This document shows positions 18,348 through 27,647 of a DNA stretch of 42,313 nucleotides, in pieces (positions within the stretch are counted from its first letter, which is position 1; every line of letters starts with the position of its first letter). Below the pieces are notes generated by a model. That model was given only the letters and a program-made list of their open reading frames with translations, ran no database searches and was not told the DNA's origin. The position numbers and the translations under genes were made by a program. Source of the stretch: an uncultured Clostridia bacterium. Its GTDB lineage: Bacteria; Bacillota; Clostridia; TANB77; CAG-508. The stretch is taken from NCBI GenBank assembly GCA_947631145.1, contig CANRKF010000008.1, forward strand, positions 1 through 42,313. Direction: 5' to 3'.

Positions 18348-20642
18348 ATGTTATTAAAAAACATTTTAATTAATAAAATTATAAGCATATTTTGCATCAT
18401 TATGATGCTAACAAGTTTAATTATGCTTTTTATTGGAAATAATGCTAAAGCTGCAACAGTAAGTGAAGATATAAAAGCTTTCGAAAAATATCCGGGCTAT
18501 GTAGATTTATTAAAAAAATTAAAAGAGGCACACCCAAATTGGACTTTTGAAATTTTAAAAACAAATTTAAAATGGTCAGAAGTAATAATTGCAGAATCTA
18601 CAGGATCTCATGGTAGAAATGTAGTTCCAAAAAATTGGGGTGGTGCATATAAATGTACTTGTGGTAAAGTAGTAGATGCAAGTTGGGTATGTGCTTCAAC
18701 AGCTACAGTTGCATATTATATGGATCCTAGAAATTCTATAAATGAAGATTATATTTTTCAGTTTGAAAAATTAACTTTAGGAGATGTTTCTGAAGAAGAC
18801 TTACAACATCTAGAAAAAGGTGTAGAAAAAATTATTGCAGATTGTAATTATTTACAGGGAAAAATTAAATATTATGATACAACAGGTAAAGAAAAAACTA
18901 TAAATAAAACTTATGTACAAGTTATTATGGAGGCTGCTAAAAAATATAATGTAAGCCCATACCACTTAGCTTCTAGAATACGCCAAGAACAAGGCACAGA
19001 AGATGGAAGCATTATGATAAAAGGAACATATAAAGGTTATGAAGGTTTATACAACTATTTTAATGTTGGAGCTTTTGGAAGCACTACAGAAAAAATCATT
19101 AAAAGTGGTTTAACTAATGCTAGAGATTATGGCTGGACTGATCCAGAAAAAGCAATATATGGTGGAGCTTCCGTAATTTCTAAAGGTTACACTTCTCAAG
19201 GGCAAGATACTTTATATTTAGAAAAATTTGATGTAGAAAAAACAAATGGAATTTATTCACATCAATACATGACAAATGTTTCTGCTTCTAAAACAGAAGG
19301 TGAAGAAATACGTGAAGCATATAGAGATATAGGAATGATATCAAAAGATTCTAGAATGACTTTTAAAATTCCAGTATATGAAGATATGCCAGAAATGAAA
19401 GCACAAATACCCGGCACAGAGCAAATGGTTACAGAAGATGTAAAAATTAATAGTAATCAAGTAGCAGTTAAGGCAGGAAAGGGTACTGACTTTACTACTA
19501 TAGCTACTTTGAATAAAGAAGATAAAATATTAAGAATAGAACTTGATAATAGCAAAGATAAAAATGGAAAAGCTTGGGATAAAGTAGTTTTAAAAGATGG
19601 AAAAAAAGGCTATGTAATGAGAGATTACTTAACTAAAGTTAGCCTTGAAAACCCTTTAAGTGAAGAATATATTGTAACAGCATATACTAATTTTAGAAAT
19701 GGACCTGGAGTTACATCTACTACAATATTAAAGCTACTTTCACCGGGACAAATGGTAACTGTTATAGAAAAAGATAAATACAAAAATGTAGATAGTGAAG
19801 CTTGGTATAGGGTAAAAACTTCAGATGGTTTATATGGATATGTAGGAACAGGATATATTGCACCATATAATCCAACTACAAGCTCAATAGATAAAGTAAA
19901 AGTTGTTTGTACAGATGGTTTAAATATTAGAAAAGAACCAAGTTCTAATAAATCTGTTCAAATATTAAAAACAGTACCTGAAAATACAGTTCTAACTAGA
20001 ACAGAAAAAAATGTAAAAAGCTCAGATACTAAATATATATGGGATAAAGTAACCACTTCAGGTGGAGTTGTGGGCTATGTAGCAAGGCAAGATCCAGAAA
20101 CTAAAAAAGCATGGATAGAGCCTATAAAAGATACAAACGAGCAAAAAGAAGAAACACCAACTCAAAAACCAACTACAACGCCAACCAAAACTCCAACTTC
20201 AACACCGACAAAAACACCAACTGCAACTCCAACCCAAAATCCAAATCAAGAGAATCCAAAAGTTGAAGGCAATGGTTTTAAAATAATTAATAATAATTTA
20301 GTTTGTCAGCCTAATACAACAGTAGAAAATATTAAAAGTGTTGCTAGCACAGTAACTATTAAAAGTGGAAACACAACAAAAACTTCAGGAAAATTAGCTA
20401 CAGGGTGGAAAATTACAGTAGGTGGAAATACATATTCTATTGTAGTAAAAGGTGATGTAAATGGAGATGGAAATGTAAGTTCAGCAGATTATGTAAGACT
20501 TAAAAACTATATACTAAAAAAAGTAACTCTAACAAAAGAACAAGAAAGTGCTTCAGATGCTACAAAAGATGGAAATGTAAGTTCAGCAGATTATGTAAGA
20601 ATAAAAAATTATATTCTTAAAAAAGCAGAAATTACTATATAG
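18348..20642 (+). CDS. secreted glucosaminidase-like cell-wall hydrolase with SH3 repeats, Thr/Pro linker and C-terminal dockerin-like domain
   Basis: Signal peptide; YHLASRIRQEQG...GLYNYFNVGAFG; SH3-like NFRNGPG, LNIRKEPSS; TPTKTPTSTPTKTPT linker; GDVNGDGNVSSADYVRLKNYILKK and DATKDGNVSSADYVRIKNYILKK. Confidence 0.85.
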   Translation: MLLKNILINKIISIFCIIMMLTSLIMLFIGNNAKAATVSEDIKAFEKYPGYVDLLKKLKEAHPNWTFEILKTNLKWSEVIIAESTGSHGRNVVPKNWGGAYKCTCGKVVDASWVCASTATVAYYMDPRNSINEDYIFQFEKLTLGDVSEEDLQHLEKGVEKIIADCNYLQGKIKYYDTTGKEKTINKTYVQVIMEAAKKYNVSPYHLASRIRQEQGTEDGSIMIKGTYKGYEGLYNYFNVGAFGSTTEKIIKSGLTNARDYGWTDPEKAIYGGASVISKGYTSQGQDTLYLEKFDVEKTNGIYSHQYMTNVSASKTEGEEIREAYRDIGMISKDSRMTFKIPVYEDMPEMKAQIPGTEQMVTEDVKINSNQVAVKAGKGTDFTTIATLNKEDKILRIELDNSKDKNGKAWDKVVLKDGKKGYVMRDYLTKVSLENPLSEEYIVTAYTNFRNGPGVTSTTILKLLSPGQMVTVIEKDKYKNVDSEAWYRVKTSDGLYGYVGTGYIAPYNPTTSSIDKVKVVCTDGLNIRKEPSSNKSVQILKTVPENTVLTRTEKNVKSSDTKYIWDKVTTSGGVVGYVARQDPETKKAWIEPIKDTNEQKEETPTQKPTTTPTKTPTSTPTKTPTATPTQNPNQENPKVEGNGFKIINNNLVCQPNTTVENIKSVASTVTIKSGNTTKTSGKLATGWKITVGGNTYSIVVKGDVNGDGNVSSADYVRLKNYILKKVTLTKEQESASDATKDGNVSSADYVRIKNYILKKAEITI

Positions 20643-20670
20643 CAGTTAAAATTAAGCACAAAAGAAAAAT

Positions 20671-20846
20671 TAGTTTTTGTTATTTATAATCGTAAAAAAT
20701 AGCAACTAGCTTTGTTATTAATAATCGCCAAAAATAGCAACTAGCTTTGTTATTAATAATCGCCAAAAATAGCAATTAGCTTTGTTGTTTATGAAAGTAA
20801 AAAATAACATTTAGCTTTGCTATTATACATTTAAAAATAGCAAAAG
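20671..20846. repeat. about five tandem ~35-bp intergenic repeats
   Basis: tagctttgttattaataatcgccaaaaatagcaac units; two central copies near identical. Confidence 0.85.
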
Positions 20847-20866
20847 GCACAAAAAAGGAGATAGAA

Positions 20867-22558
20867 ATGAAAAAATTAAAATTAACAATAATATTATTAA
20901 CAAGTTTACTTATTCTATTTAGTATTCCTGTAATAAGTAAAGCTGCAGGTTCATTCTCAGCAACTGCATCAAAAACTACAGTAACTGTAGGAGATACCTT
21001 TACAGTTACTGCAAAAGCAACTAATGCTACAGGTATTTGTAAAATAAGTGTTAGTGATTCTTCTAAAGTTAGCGTAAGTGGTGAGGCAGAAAAATTTTTA
21101 GAAAATAATTCAGATACATGGACTTTAACAGCTAAAAAAGCTGGAAATGTTACTATTACAGTTACAGCTGTAGATTTAATAGATTCTGAAGATGATACTA
21201 AAACTGTAACAGGTTCAAAAACTTTTTCTGTAACTGTAAAAGACAAAGCTACTAATAATTCAAGTGGTGGTAATACCTCATCAGGAAGTAGCAGTGGAAA
21301 TTCAAGTGGTGGAAGCTCAGGTAATACAAGTTCAGGCAGTAGCAGTTCAGGAAACAGTGGTTCAAGTAGCGGAAGTTCAGGTAACACAAGCACAGGTAAC
21401 AGTAGCTCAAGCAGTGGAAGTAATACAAACTCTACAAAGCCAACATTTAAATCAACAAATAAAAAAGTATATACAACAAATGATGTAAATTTGCGTTCAA
21501 GTTGGTCAACTTCAAGTAGTGCTTTGCAAGTAAAATCTGGTACAGAATTAACATTAACAGGAACTTCAACAGAAATTGTAAATGGATATATATGGTATAG
21601 AGTTACTTATAATGGAGCAACCAAATATATTGCTAGCAATTTTGTTACAGAAACAAAACCTGAAGAAGTAGATTACCCAGAAGATATAAAATCTGCAAAT
21701 AATAGTTTGGATTCATTAAAAATAGAAGGCGTAACTTTAAGCCCAACATTTAGCAGTAGTGTATTAGAATATACAGCTACCTTAGAAGAAGATTTAACAA
21801 AATTAAATATAACAGCTAAAACAGTAAACAATAAAGCAAAAGTAAAAATTGAAGGAAATGAAAACTTAAAAGAAGGAACTAATATTATTAAACTTACTGT
21901 AACTGCAGAAAATGGTTCAACTAAAACTTATACTGTAAAAGTAATAAAAGGAGATGAAACAGCAGTAGCAGAAGAACCTTCAGAAGATTCAAATGATAGT
22001 AATAACAATGATGTTGACAATAGCGTATTAAAATTACAAAGTTTGGAAATTTCAGGAGTAGAATTTAATGGAGTATTTAATCCAGACGAACACTATTATG
22101 AATTAAACTTAAATTTTGCTGTAGAAAATTTAGATATAAAAGCAGTAGCTAATAGGGAAAATGCAACTATTGAAATTTTAGGAAATAGTGATTTTAAAGA
22201 AGGCGAAAATCTAGTTACTATTTTAGTAAAATCTGCAGATGGCAAGGAAGCAGCAAATTATCAAATTAAAGTTAATTTATCAAGAGGAGTTATTCAACAA
22301 AAAAGTGATACAGTATTTTACATAAAATGTGTAGCAATTGCATTTGCTGTACTTTTAGTAGTTCTTGTAATTGTAATAGCTTCAAAAAAAGGAAAGAAAA
22401 AGAATAACAAGTTAGATTATACAAACTTAAAAGAAACTATGCCTACTGCAAATATGTATAAAGAAGAAATAGAAAAAGAAAAAATGCAAGATGATGAAGA
22501 AGAATCAGATGATGAAAATAAAAAATTTAAAAGCTCAAGAGGAAAGCATTCAGTATAG
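20867..22558 (+). CDS. cell-surface protein: signal peptide, Ig-like domain, Ser/Gly linker, SH3, two cadherin-like domains, C-terminal TM
   Basis: SNSSGGNTSSGSSSGNSSGGSSG linker; VNLRSSWSTSSSAL; two SL.I.GV.....F....YEAT-type modules; TM before KKGKKKNNK. Confidence 0.75.
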   Translation: MKKLKLTIILLTSLLILFSIPVISKAAGSFSATASKTTVTVGDTFTVTAKATNATGICKISVSDSSKVSVSGEAEKFLENNSDTWTLTAKKAGNVTITVTAVDLIDSEDDTKTVTGSKTFSVTVKDKATNNSSGGNTSSGSSSGNSSGGSSGNTSSGSSSSGNSGSSSGSSGNTSTGNSSSSSGSNTNSTKPTFKSTNKKVYTTNDVNLRSSWSTSSSALQVKSGTELTLTGTSTEIVNGYIWYRVTYNGATKYIASNFVTETKPEEVDYPEDIKSANNSLDSLKIEGVTLSPTFSSSVLEYTATLEEDLTKLNITAKTVNNKAKVKIEGNENLKEGTNIIKLTVTAENGSTKTYTVKVIKGDETAVAEEPSEDSNDSNNNDVDNSVLKLQSLEISGVEFNGVFNPDEHYYELNLNFAVENLDIKAVANRENATIEILGNSDFKEGENLVTILVKSADGKEAANYQIKVNLSRGVIQQKSDTVFYIKCVAIAFAVLLVVLVIVIASKKGKKKNNKLDYTNLKETMPTANMYKEEIEKEKMQDDEEESDDENKKFKSSRGKHSV

Positions 22559-22599
22559 CTTGACTTTTATCTTGACTATATACTATAATATATTGGTAT

Positions 22600-22675
22600 G
22601 CCGATGTAGCTCAGTTGGTAGAGCAGTGAATTCGTAATTCAAAGGTCAGCAGTTCAATTCTGCTCATCGGCTCCA
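22600..22675 (+). tRNA. tRNA-Thr (CGT)
   Basis: gccgatg...catcggc acceptor, loop ttCGTaa, T-arm, encoded CCA. Confidence 0.93.
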
Positions 22676-22685
22676 ATTTAAGACA

Positions 22686-22719
22686 ACTTACGAACTGTAA
22701 AGGTTTCGTAAGTTTTTTT
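22686..22719 (+). terminator. terminator after tRNA-Thr(CGT)
   Basis: ACTTACGAA-ctgtaaaggt-TTCGTAAGT then T run. Confidence 0.85.
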
Positions 22720-22771
22720 CATTTCAACAATTTTGTCTAAAAAGATAAAGATATCAGAATTATAAGAACCA

Positions 22772-22810
22772 AACCCCATTACTAAGAATAAAATAGTAAA
22801 GGGGTTTTTT
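22772..22810 (+). promoter_or_regulatory. terminator-like hairpin containing the cysE Shine-Dalgarno
   Basis: AACCCC-a-TTACTA-loop-TAGTAA-a-GGGGTT followed by T run and ATG 22813. Confidence 0.65.
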
Positions 22811-22812
22811 AT

Positions 22813-23316
22813 ATGAATTTTATAAAAGAACAAATAAAAACAATAAAAGAAAGAGATCCAGCAATTACAAGTAATCTTGAAGTGCTTTTATATCCATGCT
22901 TTAAAGCCATAATTTATTATAAAATATCCCACTACTTTTATTTAAAAAAGCATTTTTTTATTGCAAGATATATAAGTGAAAAAGCTAAAAGAAAAACAGG
23001 AATAGAAATACATCCAGGAGCAATAATTGGAAAAGGCTTATTTATAGATCATGGAGCAGGAGTTGTAATAGGAGAAACAGCAATTGTAGGAGATAATGTA
23101 ACTATGTTTCAAGGAGTAACACTTGGAGGAACTGGAAAGCAAAAAGGAAAACGCCACCCAACTATTGGAAACGAGGTTTTTATTGGCAGTGGAGCAAAAA
23201 TATTAGGAAATATAACAATAGGAGATCATGCAAAAATAGGTGCAAATGCTGTAATATTAAAAGATGTACCAGAAAATGTAACAGTTGTTGGAGTTCCGGG
23301 AAGAATTGTAACATGA
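22813..23316 (+). CDS. cysE: serine O-acetyltransferase
   Basis: Hexapeptide repeats GIEIHPGAIIGKGLFIDHGAGVVIGETAIVGDNVTMFQGVTLGGTGKQKGKRHPTIGNEVFIGSGAKILG. Confidence 0.95.
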   Translation: MNFIKEQIKTIKERDPAITSNLEVLLYPCFKAIIYYKISHYFYLKKHFFIARYISEKAKRKTGIEIHPGAIIGKGLFIDHGAGVVIGETAIVGDNVTMFQGVTLGGTGKQKGKRHPTIGNEVFIGSGAKILGNITIGDHAKIGANAVILKDVPENVTVVGVPGRIVT

Positions 23317-23356
23317 CTAATTTTAATTTCATATAATTTAGTATAAAAATAATTAC

Positions 23357-23541
23357 ATGAAATTAATTTATTAACATAAATATTAAAGGTTATATGAAAT
23401 TAACTTGTCAACATAACTACTAAAGTTTATATGAAATTAATCTGTTAACATAATTATTAAAGGCTATATGAAATTAACTTGCCAACATAACGACTAAAGG
23501 TTATATGAAGTTAATTTATTAACATAATTACTAAAGGTTCA
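23357..23541. repeat. five tandem 37-bp intergenic repeats
   Basis: atgaaattaacttgtcaacataactactaaaggttat-type units in near-exact 37-bp register. Confidence 0.9.
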
Positions 23542-23587
23542 TAGGTAACCCTTTAAAAACCTAAATATGAAAACAAGGAGTAAACAA

Positions 23588-24079
23588 ATGAAAAATAAAA
23601 ATCTTATAATAACAGCCTTATTAATTGTAATAGTAGTAATGGCAGTAGGTTATTCTGCTTTTGCCACACAATTAACTATAAATGGAACAGCTCAAATTAT
23701 AGGTGAGTGGAATGTAAGAATTGCAGGAATAAAAGCACAATTCGTAAGCGAAGGAGCTAATGCAGGAACGCCAGAATTTACCATTACTACAGCAACTTTT
23801 AATGCATCGCTTTCAAGACCCGGAGACAAAATTATTTATGAAATTACAGTAGAAAATGCTGGAACCATAAATGCTAATCTGCAAAGTGCAACCTTTACAG
23901 CAGATGAAGAAAATGGTTCTCCAGCAATTAAATATGAAACAACACAGCCAGCACAAACTTTAAATTCAGGTGATACAACTACTTTCACAGTAACCGTTAT
24001 GTATGATGAAAATATCGACCAAGTACCAGAAATTACAACAAAAACAATTACTGGAATTATAGAATATGTTCAAAAATAG
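23588..24079 (+). CDS. TasA/CalY-like secreted protein with SipW-type signal peptide
   Basis: MKNKNLIITALLIVIVVMAVGYSAFATQLTINGTAQI; DUF11-like remainder; neighbour of a SipW-like peptidase. Confidence 0.65.
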   Translation: MKNKNLIITALLIVIVVMAVGYSAFATQLTINGTAQIIGEWNVRIAGIKAQFVSEGANAGTPEFTITTATFNASLSRPGDKIIYEITVENAGTINANLQSATFTADEENGSPAIKYETTQPAQTLNSGDTTTFTVTVMYDENIDQVPEITTKTITGIIEYVQK

Positions 24080-24087
24080 TGGGGAAT

Positions 24088-24978
24088 ATGATTAGAAAAT
24101 TTAAAAAATTAATAAAATTAAAAATAACATTAATAATTTGCTCAATTTTCTTGCTAATATTAATTTTTATGGCAAGTGGATATAGCCTGCTAAAAACTAA
24201 ATTAGAAATAAATGGAATAACAACTGCCAATTTAGACTTTTATGAGGATTGGAATCCACAGCTAAGCTTTGTAAAAACCAGTCAAATGGAAGATGTATTT
24301 TTTTATCAAATTATAGTTAATAATGATTCAAACAAAACTTATTATAAATGGAAACTAAAAATAGAGGATACAGGCTATATTGAATTTCCGTTTGGAATTG
24401 ATGCAACAAAGGAAAATAATATTTGGACTTTAGATTATTCTAGCTGGGATAATAGAATAGATGCTGGAAAAAAGCTTGTTTTGAATATTATATTTCGAGT
24501 AACAGATTTAGATAACTCAATGACAAAAGAAGAATATGCAAAATATTTTTTAGAAAACTATGTTAAAATATCTGGAATATCTAAAATAAAAATGAATAGA
24601 AAAGGCGAAATAATAGAAAAAGAAAATGCAACTTTAACTTTAAAGCCAGGTGAAGGAGAAATAAAAACCTTTGAACTTGAAGAAAACTTAGATTATGAAC
24701 CTACAAATCAAAATGAAAAACAGTATATTTTAAATATATATAATAATTCAGATGATTATTATTCTGAACTTAGAGTTAATATGTGCATAGAAAATGTAAA
24801 AACTTTAATAGATATATCTCCAAGTGAAGTCCTTTGCCAGCATAGCAATAATGTTACTTTTGAAATTCCTACATGGATCTCTCTTACTAATAGCACTGCA
24901 GTCTCTGTTTATATTACTGTAATTACAGAAGATGGTACTTTTAACCCAGATATTGTTGTATCAGCTTTGGTAGAATAA
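24088..24978 (+). CDS. membrane-anchored/secreted protein with CBM-like region
   Basis: SGYSLLKTKLEINGITTANLDF signal region; YYKWKLKIEDTGYIEFPFGIDATKENNIWTLDYSSWDNRIDAGKKLVLNIIFRV. ATG 24088 preferred to upstream GTG. Confidence 0.5.
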   Translation: MIRKFKKLIKLKITLIICSIFLLILIFMASGYSLLKTKLEINGITTANLDFYEDWNPQLSFVKTSQMEDVFFYQIIVNNDSNKTYYKWKLKIEDTGYIEFPFGIDATKENNIWTLDYSSWDNRIDAGKKLVLNIIFRVTDLDNSMTKEEYAKYFLENYVKISGISKIKMNRKGEIIEKENATLTLKPGEGEIKTFELEENLDYEPTNQNEKQYILNIYNNSDDYYSELRVNMCIENVKTLIDISPSEVLCQHSNNVTFEIPTWISLTNSTAVSVYITVITEDGTFNPDIVVSALVE

Positions 24979-25081
24979 TATGTAATTTATTATTATTATA
25001 TAACTACCTCATTACAATAATTGTTTATACGTGCATTAAAAGAGTTATATGTGTATTAAGAAGGAGAGACCATCATATAAA

Positions 25082-26236
25082 ATGAAAGTAACAAAAAATT
25101 TAAAAAATAAGGGATTATTATTAATAATAACTATTTATTTATTAATAAAAATCCCTTTTACAATAAAAAATAATATTTTATTTACAAATATTGTTAATCC
25201 AATATTTTGGATTTGCATTTTTATATATGTAATACTAGATATGAAAAAAGGATATTTTAGGTTCAATATAAATAGAAAATATTGTGTGCCTGCTATAATA
25301 ATTTCTTTTATAAATATTTGTATTTACTTTTATTTAGGCTTTATTTTTGGATTTTCAAAAAGTATGTATAAGCATAGTATATATGCAATGCTTCAAAATT
25401 TTGTTATACAATTATTTCCAATTATTGGATTAGAATTTACAAGAGAACTTATAATGGCAAGAAACAAAAATAAGTTTCTAATATTGTATATAACAGTATT
25501 GTTAATACTATTAGAGCTTAATTTTAACACAATAATAAACTTAATTATTAATAAGGAAGAACTGTTTAAATATATATGTTCTACAATAATACCCATAATA
25601 GCTAGTAGTATATTGTATACGTATTTAGCTTTAAAAAGTTGTTATATATTTAATTTAATATATAGAATTTTTACTATAGCAGTAATATTAATTATGCCAA
25701 TTATTCCTAAATTAGACTGGTTTGTATTAGGATCGCTGAAATTATTATCAATAGTAGTAATATATTTATTATTTAAGTACGAATTAATTAAAGAAAAAAG
25801 TATAAAAAAGAAAAGAACGGATTTTTATGCAAAAATTACTTACCTTTTAGCTCTTACTTTAGCAGTAATGCTAATATGTTTTATGCTAGGAAGCTTTAAA
25901 TATGAACCAATATCAATACTTTCAAATAGTATGCAACCAAAATTTGGTATTGGCGATGTAGTTATTTTTGAAAAATTAAGTGAAGCTGAATTAAAGGAAA
26001 TTCCTATAGGAGCTATTATAGTTTATAGTGTTAATGAAAAAAATATAGTACATAGGGTAGTAGACATAATAAAAACAAATGGTGAAATTCTTTACAAAAC
26101 AAAAGGAGATAGAAACAACTTGCCAGACGCTAATTTAGTACAAATAGAGAAAATTCAGGGAATATATAAACTTCATTTAAAATATATAGGATTTCCTTCT
26201 GTATGCTTGTATTATTTTTTTAACTTAGAAAGATGA
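25082..26236 (+). CDS. SipW-like (S26B) signal peptidase I with long TM N-terminus
   Basis: YEPISILSNSMQPKFGIGDVVIFEKL...PIGAIIVYSVNEKNIVHRVVDI...YKTKGDRNNLPD. Confidence 0.88.
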   Translation: MKVTKNLKNKGLLLIITIYLLIKIPFTIKNNILFTNIVNPIFWICIFIYVILDMKKGYFRFNINRKYCVPAIIISFINICIYFYLGFIFGFSKSMYKHSIYAMLQNFVIQLFPIIGLEFTRELIMARNKNKFLILYITVLLILLELNFNTIINLIINKEELFKYICSTIIPIIASSILYTYLALKSCYIFNLIYRIFTIAVILIMPIIPKLDWFVLGSLKLLSIVVIYLLFKYELIKEKSIKKKRTDFYAKITYLLALTLAVMLICFMLGSFKYEPISILSNSMQPKFGIGDVVIFEKLSEAELKEIPIGAIIVYSVNEKNIVHRVVDIIKTNGEILYKTKGDRNNLPDANLVQIEKIQGIYKLHLKYIGFPSVCLYYFFNLER

Positions 26237-26348
26237 AAATTTTAAAATATTATATTAGATAATTAATATGGAATGAAGCTTTTAAATTATTATATTAGAA
26301 AATCAATATAGAATGAAACTCTTAAATTACTATAAAAAATCAATATAA
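26231..26348. repeat. about three ~40-bp intergenic tandem repeats
   Basis: gaatgaagcttttaaattattatattagaaaatcaatata units. Confidence 0.6.
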
Positions 26349-26409
26349 AATTATTATAAATAAAAACTAAATTACGACATTATAGAAGAAGAAAGGAGAT
26401 AAATTTATT

Positions 26410-27525
26410 ATGGTACAAAGTAAAATGAAAACTAAAAGAAAGTATAGAAGTATAAACCAAATGAGAACTACAGCTAAAAATATTAACTATATTAGTATTT
26501 TAGTTATTATAATTATGCTAATATTATCAATTACATTTTTAATTTTAGGTTTAAATTCTAAAAACAATATAAAAACTATATATAATTATTCAGCACAAAA
26601 AAATGGTGATTATAAAGTTTTATTAAAGCCAAATGACTTTTATGTAACTGAAACACTTCCATCAGGCAAATATTATGCAGCTAAGTCAGTAAATAAATAT
26701 ATAATAAATTTTATATATGATTTCAAAGCAAGTAAAAAAACTAACCTAAATTATAACTATAATATTAGTGCTGAAATTATTGGAACTGTGCCAAGTAAAG
26801 ATAACCAAAATCAAGAAATTTGGAATAGAACATTTCCAATTTTAGAAAATAAGGAAAGCATTTATAAAGATAACTTTTGCGTTAATGAGCAAGTTGAAAT
26901 TGATTATGACTATTATAACAATTTAGCACGTTCTTATGAAGAAACTTATGGAATTGAAATTGAAGCTACTTTGAAGGTATATTTTAATATTTCATGTATT
27001 AATGAAAATTTAAAAGAAGATAAAACCATTAATGAAAATATTAAACTAGATGAAGAAAATAAAATTAATGATCGTATTGAACTAGATATAGATTTAAGCA
27101 ATACAGTAACAAAGGTAAATAAAAATTATGACGAAACTACAAATAAAGAAGTTATGTTAGAAACTCAAAATACAGAAAAAATTATATTTTACATTTTAAG
27201 TGGCATATGTGCCATAATATGTATAACAGTAATTGTAGTAAGGTTAAAACAAAATATTAAAACACCAGAACAAAAATATGAGCATAATATTAAGCGCATT
27301 TTAAAATACTATAAAGAATTAATTGTTACTGTAACAAATGAGCCAAATTTAGCAGATTTAAAAATTATGGATATTACCAGTATAGATGATTTAATAGATG
27401 TAGCAGAGCAAAATAATAGCACCATTATTCACTATGAGGCAATAAAAAATAAAAGAAGTAATTTATATGTAATTATTAATAACTATGTATATGTTTATGT
27501 TGTAACTGATGAAATATTGCAATAG
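26410..27525 (+). CDS. DUF5305-like membrane protein
   Basis: N- and C-terminal TM segments, YYAAKSVNKYIINFIYDF and NISAEIIGT; adjacent to SipW-like gene. Confidence 0.6.
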   Translation: MVQSKMKTKRKYRSINQMRTTAKNINYISILVIIIMLILSITFLILGLNSKNNIKTIYNYSAQKNGDYKVLLKPNDFYVTETLPSGKYYAAKSVNKYIINFIYDFKASKKTNLNYNYNISAEIIGTVPSKDNQNQEIWNRTFPILENKESIYKDNFCVNEQVEIDYDYYNNLARSYEETYGIEIEATLKVYFNISCINENLKEDKTINENIKLDEENKINDRIELDIDLSNTVTKVNKNYDETTNKEVMLETQNTEKIIFYILSGICAIICITVIVVRLKQNIKTPEQKYEHNIKRILKYYKELIVTVTNEPNLADLKIMDITSIDDLIDVAEQNNSTIIHYEAIKNKRSNLYVIINNYVYVYVVTDEILQ

Positions 27526-27647
27526 TTTATTGCTATATTTTAATTATCGTGATAAAATATTATAGAAAATTGAAAAATAAGTAACATAATATTAAGTTTT
27601 GGGGGTAACTTTAACCCTCAATATATTTTATACAAGGAGATAAATAT

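Noticed and set aside
20776-21488. Minus ORF PLLEPLFPELLLPEL and alternate + frame VVEIQVVEAQVIQ
   Set aside because: Frame shadows of the Ser/Gly-rich linker repeat in the 20867 gene.
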